A DNA stretch of 64,000 nucleotides from Hungatella effluvii (GTDB lineage: Bacteria > Bacillota > Clostridia > Lachnospirales > Lachnospiraceae), in contig NZ_QJKD01000003.1 of assembly GCF_003201875.1 (NCBI RefSeq), positions 1-64,000 on the forward strand. The letters are read 5' to 3'. Position numbers and translations under genes: made by a program. Below the pieces are notes generated by a model. The model searched no databases. It worked only from the letters and a program-made list of their open reading frames with translations, and had not been told where the DNA came from. Positions 54,400 to 61,191 of the stretch are shown one piece after another; the first letter of the stretch is position 1; every line of letters starts with the position of its first letter.

Positions 54400-54471
54400 T
54401 AACCCCAAACCCAAAGTCATTTTTTCTGCGCGAAACTCACATGCCTGCTCCCCCCCTTTACCGGAGAGCGG

Positions 54472-56376
54472 TTATTTTCTCTCACCGGGAATAACGATGG
54501 ATACCTTAAACCTCCCGTCTTCCGGCTCAAAAAAGGCAGTTCCCCCATACCGTTTCACAATTGCCTTTACGGATTCCACCCCGATGCCTACGCCGTTTCG
54601 CTTCGAGGAACAGAAGTATCCCTGACTGTACCGGACGTTTCCCTCATAGCTGTTATCCATCACAATCAGAAGGCGGCCTTCTTCCTGGCTGCTTCGCAGG
54701 AAGAGATAACGCCTTGCGTCCTCTTCCTGACGCTCGCACGCCTCAATGGCATTTTCCAGGAGATTGCCGAATATGACGCAGATGTCTTCCTCAGGAAGCA
54801 TCGGTGCCGGGGGCAGGCTGAGACTGACATCCGTCTCAATCCCTGACCTGCGCGCCCTGGCCAGATAGTGGCTTAAGACTGCATTCAAGGCGTAGTTTCC
54901 AGTATAAATAAGGGGATTGCCCTCCTCTGCGGCGGGAACCACCTGGCGCAGGAAACGCCTGATCTCCCCCACGTTTCCCTCATCCGCCATGGTGCTCAGC
55001 ATACGGAGATAGTGACGCATATCGTGGCGCAGCCGGCGCGTCTCCTCCATCGACTCGTTGATATGCCTGTAATGCTCTTTCTGCATGGACAGCTGACGCG
55101 TCATCCGCTCATTCTCTTCCAGAAAAATAACCCGGTTGCGAAAGGCGTCCACCATGTCCCTCCATAGGATGCAGAACATTCCGATCAGCAGCGCCGCATA
55201 CCCGACCATGATAAAGGAAACTCCGTACACCGGTTCATAATATGGCAGAAGCTGTTCCATAAAGAGCGCTGTTGTAAACACCGCTGCCATGATCAGCAGG
55301 GTCATGGAGCGCTCCATTTTCTTCATCAGGGCAATTTCTGATACAATGATCAGATAAAACGCAATACCGTATTTATACCACTCTGTCATATAGAAGAAGC
55401 CTTTAGCGAGTACCGGCGGGCTGTACTGTACAAAGCTGCTGTAAGCCACCGCCAGCACAAGAAAGCCGCCGATGATGACCGACAGCTTTTCAGCCTGGAT
55501 ACGGTATAAATCATTTTCAAGCACCACCATCAGCCATAATCCGGCGTAAAAAGAGAAAACGGTAATGGTATAAGCCGGCTGAACGCCCAAGACGAATCCA
55601 GTTCGGATAAGCGAACAGATACCGAGACCCACGAAGCAGGTACAGAATAAGAAAAAGAGGTATCCTCTCCACCAGCGGATGGCAATGGCCATATAAAGAA
55701 AGAGCGCGGCTCCAATCCCGGCCACTCCCAGAAATGCCATGCGCATCATACGGTTTATATCATGAATCCGGGCAATATTGCCGTACGTTCCCAACAGGGG
55801 AGGCGTAAACATATGGGAATGCAGTGCGGATAAGTCTGCCGCCTGAATTACTAATTCTACGTCCCCCGTTTCCTGCACAGGGATAACGCAGCTTCCGGTT
55901 CCCGCCTTTTCCTCCTCCGGCCGTCCCATGGCAAGAACACTGCGGCCCCCGATGTAGATCCGGCTGGCGGAAGGGATCTCCATGATCTGAAGCCCGTACG
56001 TCTCCTGGATCTCGGGAAGACGGATTGTCAAGCGGAATGTCCCCTTCACCCACCCCGGACGTCCGTCGCGGTTCATAGTTCCGAATCTGCCCACAGAGAC
56101 GTAATACGGTTCTCCTGCCGCAGAAGCGGAGCCGTCTTCCGCAAAATCTCCCGGCTTCAGAAGCTGATCGGGATAGAATTCCCAGCCTCTCACCAGGCTG
56201 TGGACCGGATGCAGCTTAAGCGCCTCCTCCGTAATCTCCAGCACGCCTTCCGATGCCTGGGGACTGCCCGTCGTATACCGGTTGTCATAGTAGTACATCA
56301 CCAAAAAGAAGCTGACCGCAGCCATTGCGATAAGTACCATTTTCAGTGCCAGCTTCAGTCCGCGAAAATTATCCAC
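54472..56376 (-). CDS. 7TM-type GHKL sensor kinase of the T4SS-like locus
   Basis: A 634-residue kinase: TM1 at about 10-28, an extracellular 7TMR-DISM-like domain at about 45-205 (HSLVRGWEFYPDQLLKPGDF; KGTFRLTIRLPE), seven helices at about 210-410, a coiled linker, H-box RRLRHDMRHYLRMLS and a GHKL ATPase (NLLENAIEACERQ; GVGIGVESVKAIV). The sensor resembles that of the kinase at 20086-22137. It starts 1 base after the LytTR regulator stop. It probably senses an extracellular carbohydrate or peptide and controls the export locus; the ligand is unknown. Confidence 0.88.
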   Translation of the reverse strand: MDNFRGLKLALKMVLIAMAAVSFFLVMYYYDNRYTTGSPQASEGVLEITEEALKLHPVHSLVRGWEFYPDQLLKPGDFAEDGSASAAGEPYYVSVGRFGTMNRDGRPGWVKGTFRLTIRLPEIQETYGLQIMEIPSASRIYIGGRSVLAMGRPEEEKAGTGSCVIPVQETGDVELVIQAADLSALHSHMFTPPLLGTYGNIARIHDINRMMRMAFLGVAGIGAALFLYMAIAIRWWRGYLFFLFCTCFVGLGICSLIRTGFVLGVQPAYTITVFSFYAGLWLMVVLENDLYRIQAEKLSVIIGGFLVLAVAYSSFVQYSPPVLAKGFFYMTEWYKYGIAFYLIIVSEIALMKKMERSMTLLIMAAVFTTALFMEQLLPYYEPVYGVSFIMVGYAALLIGMFCILWRDMVDAFRNRVIFLEENERMTRQLSMQKEHYRHINESMEETRRLRHDMRHYLRMLSTMADEGNVGEIRRFLRQVVPAAEEGNPLIYTGNYALNAVLSHYLARARRSGIETDVSLSLPPAPMLPEEDICVIFGNLLENAIEACERQEEDARRYLFLRSSQEEGRLLIVMDNSYEGNVRYSQGYFCSSKRNGVGIGVESVKAIVKRYGGTAFFEPEDGRFKVSIVIPGERK

Positions 56377-56377
56377 T

Positions 56378-57142
56378 TTAGTTTCCCTCCCGTAGTTCTT
56401 CCAGCGTGTAGCGCAGATACTTCTGCCTTACCTCCCCTCTGCCGTGAATCCGGACCGGAAGCTGCTCTCCGCTTTTCAAAATGATATCCTGGGTTTTCAT
56501 TTCACGGATCCAGTCCATATTCACATAGATTCCACGGTTGCAGCAGAGGAATCTTGCCTCCTGTTCCAGCCTCGATGCGATCTCCGTAAACTTATCAGCC
56601 GCCTCCGTGACACCTTTTTCCGTATGGATCCGGCCCGTCCGCCTGACGCAGTCCACATAGATAATATCCCGAAGCAGTACCGGCCTGCGCAGCCCTCCCT
56701 TAAGCGTAAGCAGCAGGCAGGCTGAATCCCTGGCTGCGGTTCTGATAAAGCTGTCCAGTGCGAGACAGAGCTTATCATACTTCAGAGGCTTTACCAAATA
56801 CCAGGCAGCATGCACGGAATACCCCTCTACCGCGTAATCCGGAGTGGTTGTAAAAAAGATCAGCCGGCACTGCTTATCTCTCCGGTAGACTTCCCTTGCC
56901 GTATCCATTCCCGTCAGTTCCTTCATATAGATATCGAAAAATATAATATCGTACCGTCCCGGCTGAAATGCCTCCAAAAATTCCTCACCAGAGCCAAATT
57001 CCTCAATGTTCAGCTGGATATCAGACTCTCTCCGCTGCTCCCTTTCTTCAAAATAGCGGTTCAGCATCCCCCTCAGCGCACTCCTGTCTGCCGCCGTATC
57101 ATCCACTGCCGCTATATAAAAATTCTTCTGTTCTTCCCTCAA
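56378..57142 (-). CDS. LytTR-family response regulator at the head of the T4SS-like run
   Basis: A 254-residue regulator: receiver at 7-130 with D14-D15, D70 (IIFFDIYMKE) and K118 (WYLVKPLK), then LytTR at about 145-250 (RDIIYVDCVRRTGRIHTEKG; FLCCNRGIYVNMDWI; VRIHGRGEVRQKYL). SD GGGAGG precedes the ATG. It is the first gene of the minus-strand run, followed at 1 base by its kinase, so autoregulation and control of the downstream genes are plausible. Confidence 0.9.
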   Translation of the reverse strand: MREEQKNFYIAAVDDTAADRSALRGMLNRYFEEREQRRESDIQLNIEEFGSGEEFLEAFQPGRYDIIFFDIYMKELTGMDTAREVYRRDKQCRLIFFTTTPDYAVEGYSVHAAWYLVKPLKYDKLCLALDSFIRTAARDSACLLLTLKGGLRRPVLLRDIIYVDCVRRTGRIHTEKGVTEAADKFTEIASRLEQEARFLCCNRGIYVNMDWIREMKTQDIILKSGEQLPVRIHGRGEVRQKYLRYTLEELREGN

Positions 57143-57210
57143 AGGTCTCCCTCCCTGATAATAATTCCGTGTCAGCCCATAGTGACTGGTGACGATTCAT
57201 TTTATCATGG

Positions 57211-57238
57211 ATAAAAGGCGATTCCGAAACATTAACAA
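57211..57238 (-). promoter_or_regulatory. Weak promoter candidate of the two-component/T4SS run
   Basis: On the minus strand TTGTTA (57238-57233), 16 bases, TTTTAT (57216-57211). Boxes are far from consensus, as expected for an activated promoter. It lies in the 220-base divergent gap shared with the cvpA-like gene. Confidence 0.3.
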
Positions 57239-57362
57239 AATTTAAAGTTGGGACTTCTTCTAAAGGTTTTCCGAATTGTGGTAAGATGAAGGTAGAGAGA
57301 AACCGGAGTTTCCGAGAGTGCTCTGAGATCAAATTGGGAGGAGAAGGGAGGGAATCGGCTTT

Positions 57363-58079
57363 ATGAAACCAGGTTTTATCATAGATTTATGTCTCATGCT
57401 TATCCTGTTCATGGCTGCAGGAGCAGGCGCCAGAAGAGGACTTATCATGACTGCCTCAAAGCTGGTGTCCTTAACCGCTGGATATATCGGTGCCTGGGGA
57501 GCTGCACTGGCGCTGTCTAAACCAATCGGAAACCGTTTTTTTCTACCCTGGGTAAACGATTCCATCGCAAAGGCGGCTGCAGAAAGCTATAATCCGGTAA
57601 ACGATGTCTTAAACCAGGCAGCAGATCTTGGGGCGGGGGCGGAAGCCGCTGTCATGGAGGCATTAAGCGGTCTTGGCCTTCCGGCCTTTTCCATATCCGG
57701 CGTCTTTGGAACACTGCTCGATAAGGTAACCGGAACGGGGCGGGATGTCTTAAGCGCGGCGGCTGAGATTATCTCTCAGCGAATTGCCTTCGTACTGATT
57801 TTCATTGTCGCATTTATCATCATCCAACTGGCAGTGCTCTTTGCTTCTGGCTGCATCGAAGGGCTGACCAGCCTTCCGCTTATGGGTCCCGTAAACCGGA
57901 TCGGCGGCGCCCTCTGCGGAGCGCTTCTCGCCGCATTCATCGCGCTGGCCCTTTTGTGGGTTCTGGGAACCTTCTTCCCTTCCCTCACTGCGGATCATGG
58001 GATTCTCTCTGAGGAAGCATTAAAAGGAAGCCGTTTGCTGCCGCTGTTTTTGAAGGCTGTAAAGAAAGTATTGCCGTAG
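57363..58079 (+). CDS. CvpA-family membrane protein
   Basis: A 238-residue protein with TMs at about 4-22, 34-52, 138-160 and 178-205 and the CvpA patterns IIDLCLMLILFMAAGAGARRG near the start and IEGLTSLPLMGPVNRIGGALCGALLA late. The family is linked to colicin V production and envelope homeostasis. SD-like GGGAGGAGAAGGGAGG lies 10 or more bases before the ATG. Divergent from the T4SS-like run. Confidence 0.8.
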   Translation: MKPGFIIDLCLMLILFMAAGAGARRGLIMTASKLVSLTAGYIGAWGAALALSKPIGNRFFLPWVNDSIAKAAAESYNPVNDVLNQAADLGAGAEAAVMEALSGLGLPAFSISGVFGTLLDKVTGTGRDVLSAAAEIISQRIAFVLIFIVAFIIIQLAVLFASGCIEGLTSLPLMGPVNRIGGALCGALLAAFIALALLWVLGTFFPSLTADHGILSEEALKGSRLLPLFLKAVKKVLP

Positions 58080-58111
58080 CGGGTGCGGCGGGGCAACTCC
58101 TTAAAAGATAC

Positions 58112-58168
58112 AAAAAAGGCCGTGCACTGGTGATTTTTCACTCATCGGTGCGCCGACCTTTTCTTTAT
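58112..58168 (+). terminator. Terminator of the cvpA-like gene
   Basis: A long imperfect stem (AAAAGGCCGTGCACTGGTGA against TCACTCATCGGTGCGCCGACCTTTT) with a 4-base loop, followed by CTTTATTTT. Confidence 0.75.
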
Positions 58169-58243
58169 TTTATTAACGCTACTATTTCACGGTAATTCTG
58201 CCCGAACCTGCGGAGAATCTGGATCGATCCGCATCAGTTCAAA

Positions 58244-58831
58244 CTAAAACGGATATTTCTGCAGTCCATGATTGGTACAGTATAAGTACAAATACCCACC
58301 CCGTCTAATCATTGGCATACGAAATTCCGGGTTCTGTTCCGGATACAGCCTGTTTAAGCAGATCCAGTCGTGATAAACACAGGCCGCAAAAGCAATATAA
58401 TGTTCCTTGCTCATATCATGATCTAATGTTACATAGTATTCCAAATCAATCTCCTGGATTGTGGGGTTATGTTTCTCCGAGCACGGTACCGGGACTAACG
58501 GCTTTAACTTTCTTCCACAGCAGGAAATTGACGCGGTTCCCGTGCTTACAAGAATATTGCCGCAGTTGGGGCACACGTAAAAGAGAATTTTTTCCATCTT
58601 GCCGGCATCCGGGCTGTTGGGAGCAAGTTCGCCCTGAAGCAGTTTTAAAATATCGGCGCCCAGCACCGTGGACAGATCATCCCATAACGATACATCCGGA
58701 CAGCCCAGACCGCATTCCCATTTGGAGACAGTCTTGTTGCTGATTCCCAAAAGGTCTGCGACCTGCTGCTGTGTCATTCCTTTCTCTTTTCGAAACTGCA
58801 GGATCAACCGTCCTACTTTTGCACAATCCAT
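58244..58831 (-). CDS. XRE regulator with zinc-ribbon C-terminal domain
   Basis: A 195-residue regulator. Residues 5-62 are an XRE helix-turn-helix (MTQQQVADLLGISNKTVSKWECGLGCPDVS). Residues about 80-110 hold a CPNCGN ... CCGRK zinc-ribbon, and the rest is a small beta domain with VTLDHDMSKEHYIAF. This layout is common in Clostridia and is related to desulfoferrodoxin-like metal-binding domains in appearance. SD GAGGGG before the ATG. Targets unknown. Confidence 0.82.
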   Translation of the reverse strand: MDCAKVGRLILQFRKEKGMTQQQVADLLGISNKTVSKWECGLGCPDVSLWDDLSTVLGADILKLLQGELAPNSPDAGKMEKILFYVCPNCGNILVSTGTASISCCGRKLKPLVPVPCSEKHNPTIQEIDLEYYVTLDHDMSKEHYIAFAACVYHDWICLNRLYPEQNPEFRMPMIRRGGYLYLYCTNHGLQKYPF

Positions 58832-58842
58832 TCTTTCCCCTC

Positions 58843-59190
58843 TTATTTCCAGATCTTGACGGCCTTCTTATCCGCCTCTAAGCATTCCTCCCGGAGCAGC
58901 TCCAGTTCTTCCGTATGGTCCTCGCATGGGTCTTCATACTTCAGCACCTTAATCACCGACTGCTCAAAGCCTTCCTCCCCATACTCATTCCACAGCTCCT
59001 GCAGATGCCGGTTCGGATGGGAAGAGCCCGATAATCTGGCAGAGACGCTGTTGAAGGCGGTTCCCGTATCTCCCGATATTCCCAGAAATGATTCGCCGGT
59101 AGCCCTGCATTTCAAAGAGATCACCCCCATCTCCGGATGGCGGTTTTTGTATTCCATAATAAGCTGTTTTTTGCGTTCTGTATTCATGTT
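58843..59190 (-). CDS. GIY-YIG-like small protein
   Basis: A 115-residue protein resembling GIY-YIG nuclease-family proteins of Firmicutes: MGVISLKCRATGESFLGISGD, where GVI and FLG stand at the GIY and YIG positions, then SGSSHPNRHLQELWNEYGEEGFEQSVIKVLK. The catalytic Tyr residues are therefore replaced by Ile and Leu, so nuclease activity may be lost. ATG 59190 has GAGGTG 7 bases before it; the longer frame overlaps the ROK gene. It lies 11 bases from the XRE gene. Confidence 0.72.
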   Translation of the reverse strand, partial: NMNTERKKQLIMEYKNRHPEMGVISLKCRATGESFLGISGDTGTAFNSVSARLSGSSHPNRHLQELWNEYGEEGFEQSVIKVLKYEDPCEDHTEELELLREECLEADKKAVKIWK

Positions 59191-59257
59191 TATCACCTCG
59201 TACTCCATTGTACCGCATAAAACCTGCGGGGACAATCTACGATCCGTAGACTTTGCA

Positions 59258-60496
59258 TCATTCGTCAGATGGACTCTCAAGCGCCCCTGCCTGGTTCGTT
59301 GCCGGGATAAACTGGCCCGGACTGTCGAAAATCCGGTCGATGGCTACGATTGCCGCTCCCGTCAGGATCGGATCGCCCTGATAGGTGCTGATCGACAGTG
59401 TGAGGCCCTCCCACACGTCGGCCAGAATGCCCTCCCGCACGGTTTCACGGATCACGGTCTCCATTCGTTCCGGATCCGGTCTCGCCATATCATCCCCGAT
59501 GATGATGATATCCGGGTTAATGACATTGACAATATTGATAATTCCGATTCCAAGGCTCTCGCAGGCGCGCTGGTAGCAGTCGATGCAGAACTGGTCGCCT
59601 TCGCGGATCCGCCGTTCCACATCTTCAAAATTACAGCCCAAACGGCCGGCCTGGTCACCGTATACCGCCTTCACTAATTCCAGGGAGGAGGCATACCGCT
59701 CCAGACAGCCCTTATTGCCGCAGGCGCACGGCTTTCCGTTCCGGTCGATGGTCATGTGTCCGATCTCCCCTGAGGTTCCCAGAGCGCCCTTGTAAATCTT
59801 TCCGTCCATCACAATCCCCGCGCCGATTCCCTGACCGGCCGCGATATAGACCAAGATATCATCGCGGTAGGCATCCTTTAAGTCCCACATATGGGCATAG
59901 GCACCGGCGTTGGCATTGTGCTCTAAAAAAACGGGGATGTCCAGTTCTCTGTCAAAGAATTTTTTTAAATCAACGTCCTTCCAGATATCGGCTCCCGTGA
60001 TCAGAGCGATTCGGTTTTTCTTCGCTATAAACGGCCCCGGCACAGCCATACCTGCCGCCAGTATGGTATCTTTTCCGTATTTTTTCATCAGAATGCGCAT
60101 CTCGGCCGCGATCTGATTCAGAATATCTTCCGCATCCGGCTGCTCTTCCGGTTTAAAATCCACTCGCTTCTTCGTGATCTGCGTCCCTGTCAAATCGAAC
60201 AGACCGACGCTGTAATGCTTTCTCGCAAGGCGCACGCCTATGACCCGGTAACGGTCCGGATTAATGGATACGCCGATAGAACGGCGGCCCTTGCTTCCAT
60301 TCAGGAAGCCCACCTCCGTGACGATTCCCCAGTTTAAGAAATCCTTCATAATATTGGTCACGGTCGCCTGTTTCAGCCCTGTCAGGGAAGCCAGATATGC
60401 CCTGGAACACATGCCTTCTCTTCTTAAATTTTTTAAAAGGAGAGAACGGTTCATCTCCTGTGTCACGTCCTGGTTAATTCCCCTGTTTTGGACCAT
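59258..60496 (-). CDS. ROK-family transcriptional regulator
   Basis: A 412-residue regulator of the XylR/NagC type. N-terminal winged helix at about 15-75 (SRAYLASLTGLKQATVTNIMKDFLNWG), then a ROK sugar-kinase-like domain with GMAVPGPF, EHNANAGAYAHMW, AAGQGIGAGIVMDGKIYKG, GEIGHMTID and the zinc motif CACGNKGCLE. Key kinase-like residues are kept, but the N-terminal domain makes a repressor most likely. No sugar operon is adjacent. The last 15 codons share 22 of 23 bases with an intergenic segment at 12460-12482. Confidence 0.9.
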   Translation of the reverse strand: MVQNRGINQDVTQEMNRSLLLKNLRREGMCSRAYLASLTGLKQATVTNIMKDFLNWGIVTEVGFLNGSKGRRSIGVSINPDRYRVIGVRLARKHYSVGLFDLTGTQITKKRVDFKPEEQPDAEDILNQIAAEMRILMKKYGKDTILAAGMAVPGPFIAKKNRIALITGADIWKDVDLKKFFDRELDIPVFLEHNANAGAYAHMWDLKDAYRDDILVYIAAGQGIGAGIVMDGKIYKGALGTSGEIGHMTIDRNGKPCACGNKGCLERYASSLELVKAVYGDQAGRLGCNFEDVERRIREGDQFCIDCYQRACESLGIGIINIVNVINPDIIIIGDDMARPDPERMETVIRETVREGILADVWEGLTLSISTYQGDPILTGAAIVAIDRIFDSPGQFIPATNQAGALESPSDE

Positions 60497-60594
60497 GTTG
60501 TCTTACCTCGCACCTCTTGTATGATTGGCCGGACAGTCTCCGGCCGGGGCCATGCCTTTGAACGGCTGACCCTGTTTTAAATGGCTGACTGACC

Positions 60595-60657
60595 CTAGTA
60601 CTGCATTGCGCAATGAATCAGGCTTTTATTCCAATTAATTACGCAATGCAGTACTAG
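60595..60657. repeat. 63-bp inverted repeat upstream of the ROK gene
   Basis: CTAGTACTGCATTGCG (60595-60610) and CGCAATGCAGTACTAG (60642-60657) are perfect 16-bp arms; pairing continues imperfectly inward (AAT.AAT against ATT.ATT). It may be a regulator site, a mobile element end pair, or a palindromic repeat. The 60497-60807 gap holds this and the BlaI promoter only. Confidence 0.75.
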
Positions 60658-60743
60658 TATATCATGGTCCTGCCGAATCCGTCAAATGAGAAAACTTTGA
60701 GAAAACCATAAGAAAACTCGCTCAAATATTTGATCCCGCCCCC

Positions 60744-60772
60744 TTTACAGCGGCGTTCCGCTCGCGTATAAT
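60744..60772 (+). promoter_or_regulatory. Promoter of the blaI-blaR1-like operon
   Basis: TTTACA (60744-60749), a 17-base spacer and TATAAT (60767-60772), with start expected near 60779. Confidence 0.7.
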
Positions 60773-60779
60773 ATGTCTA

Positions 60780-60791
60780 TTACATTTGTAA
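60780..60791. promoter_or_regulatory. Candidate BlaI operator
   Basis: TTACATTTGTAA holds the TACA-TGTA dyad of BlaI/MecI operators with perfect 5-bp arms. It lies at the expected transcription start, 17 bases before the regulator ATG. Confidence 0.65.
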
Positions 60792-60807
60792 GAACAGGGA
60801 GGTTATC

Positions 60808-61188
60808 ATGAGCAGGCTGCCGCAGATATCAGAAGCCGAATATGAAGTTATGAAAGTCATCTGGAGCAAAGCTCCCATAAGCACCAACGAGGTGACGGAC
60901 TGCCTTTCAGAGGCTACGGAGTGGAGCCCCAAGACGATCCAGACGCTTCTTAAGCGCCTCGTGCAGAAGGGGGCCATTACATATGAAAAGAAAAGCAGGG
61001 TCTTTGTATATACCCCGCTGGTAGCAAAGGAAGACTATTTAAGCCAGGAGAGTGAGCATTTTCTTAATCGGTTCTACAATGGAAATCTGACCTCACTGGT
61101 GGCAAATTATATGAAGGACGAACGGATCTCCCAGGAGGAACTGGAAGAGCTTCGCGGCCTCTTATCGCATGGCGGGGAAGGAGAATAG
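60808..61188 (+). CDS. blaI: BlaI/MecI/CopY-family repressor
   Basis: A 126-residue repressor: winged helix at 1-72 (ISEAEYEVMKVIWSKAPISTNEV; WSPKTIQTLLKRLVQKGAITYEKK) and a C-terminal dimer helix pair. The scissile site of BlaI (N-F in SLVANYM-like context) region is present as LTSLVANYMKDERISQEEL. It starts 17 bases after a TACA-TGTA operator and 3 bases before the blaR1-like gene. Expected to repress its own operon until cleaved or released by the sensor. Confidence 0.9.
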   Translation: MSRLPQISEAEYEVMKVIWSKAPISTNEVTDCLSEATEWSPKTIQTLLKRLVQKGAITYEKKSRVFVYTPLVAKEDYLSQESEHFLNRFYNGNLTSLVANYMKDERISQEELEELRGLLSHGGEGE

Positions 61189-61191
61189 CAG

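Noticed and set aside
28050..57142. Plain integrative conjugative element
   Set aside because: No relaxase, integrase, excision gene or replication gene was found among the frames, and neighbours on both sides are ordinary chromosomal genes. Flanks outside the window were not visible, so this stays open to a check.
60595..60657. Terminator of the ROK gene region
   Set aside because: The 16-bp arms are separated by 31 bases, there is no U tract on either strand, and it lies upstream of both flanking genes.
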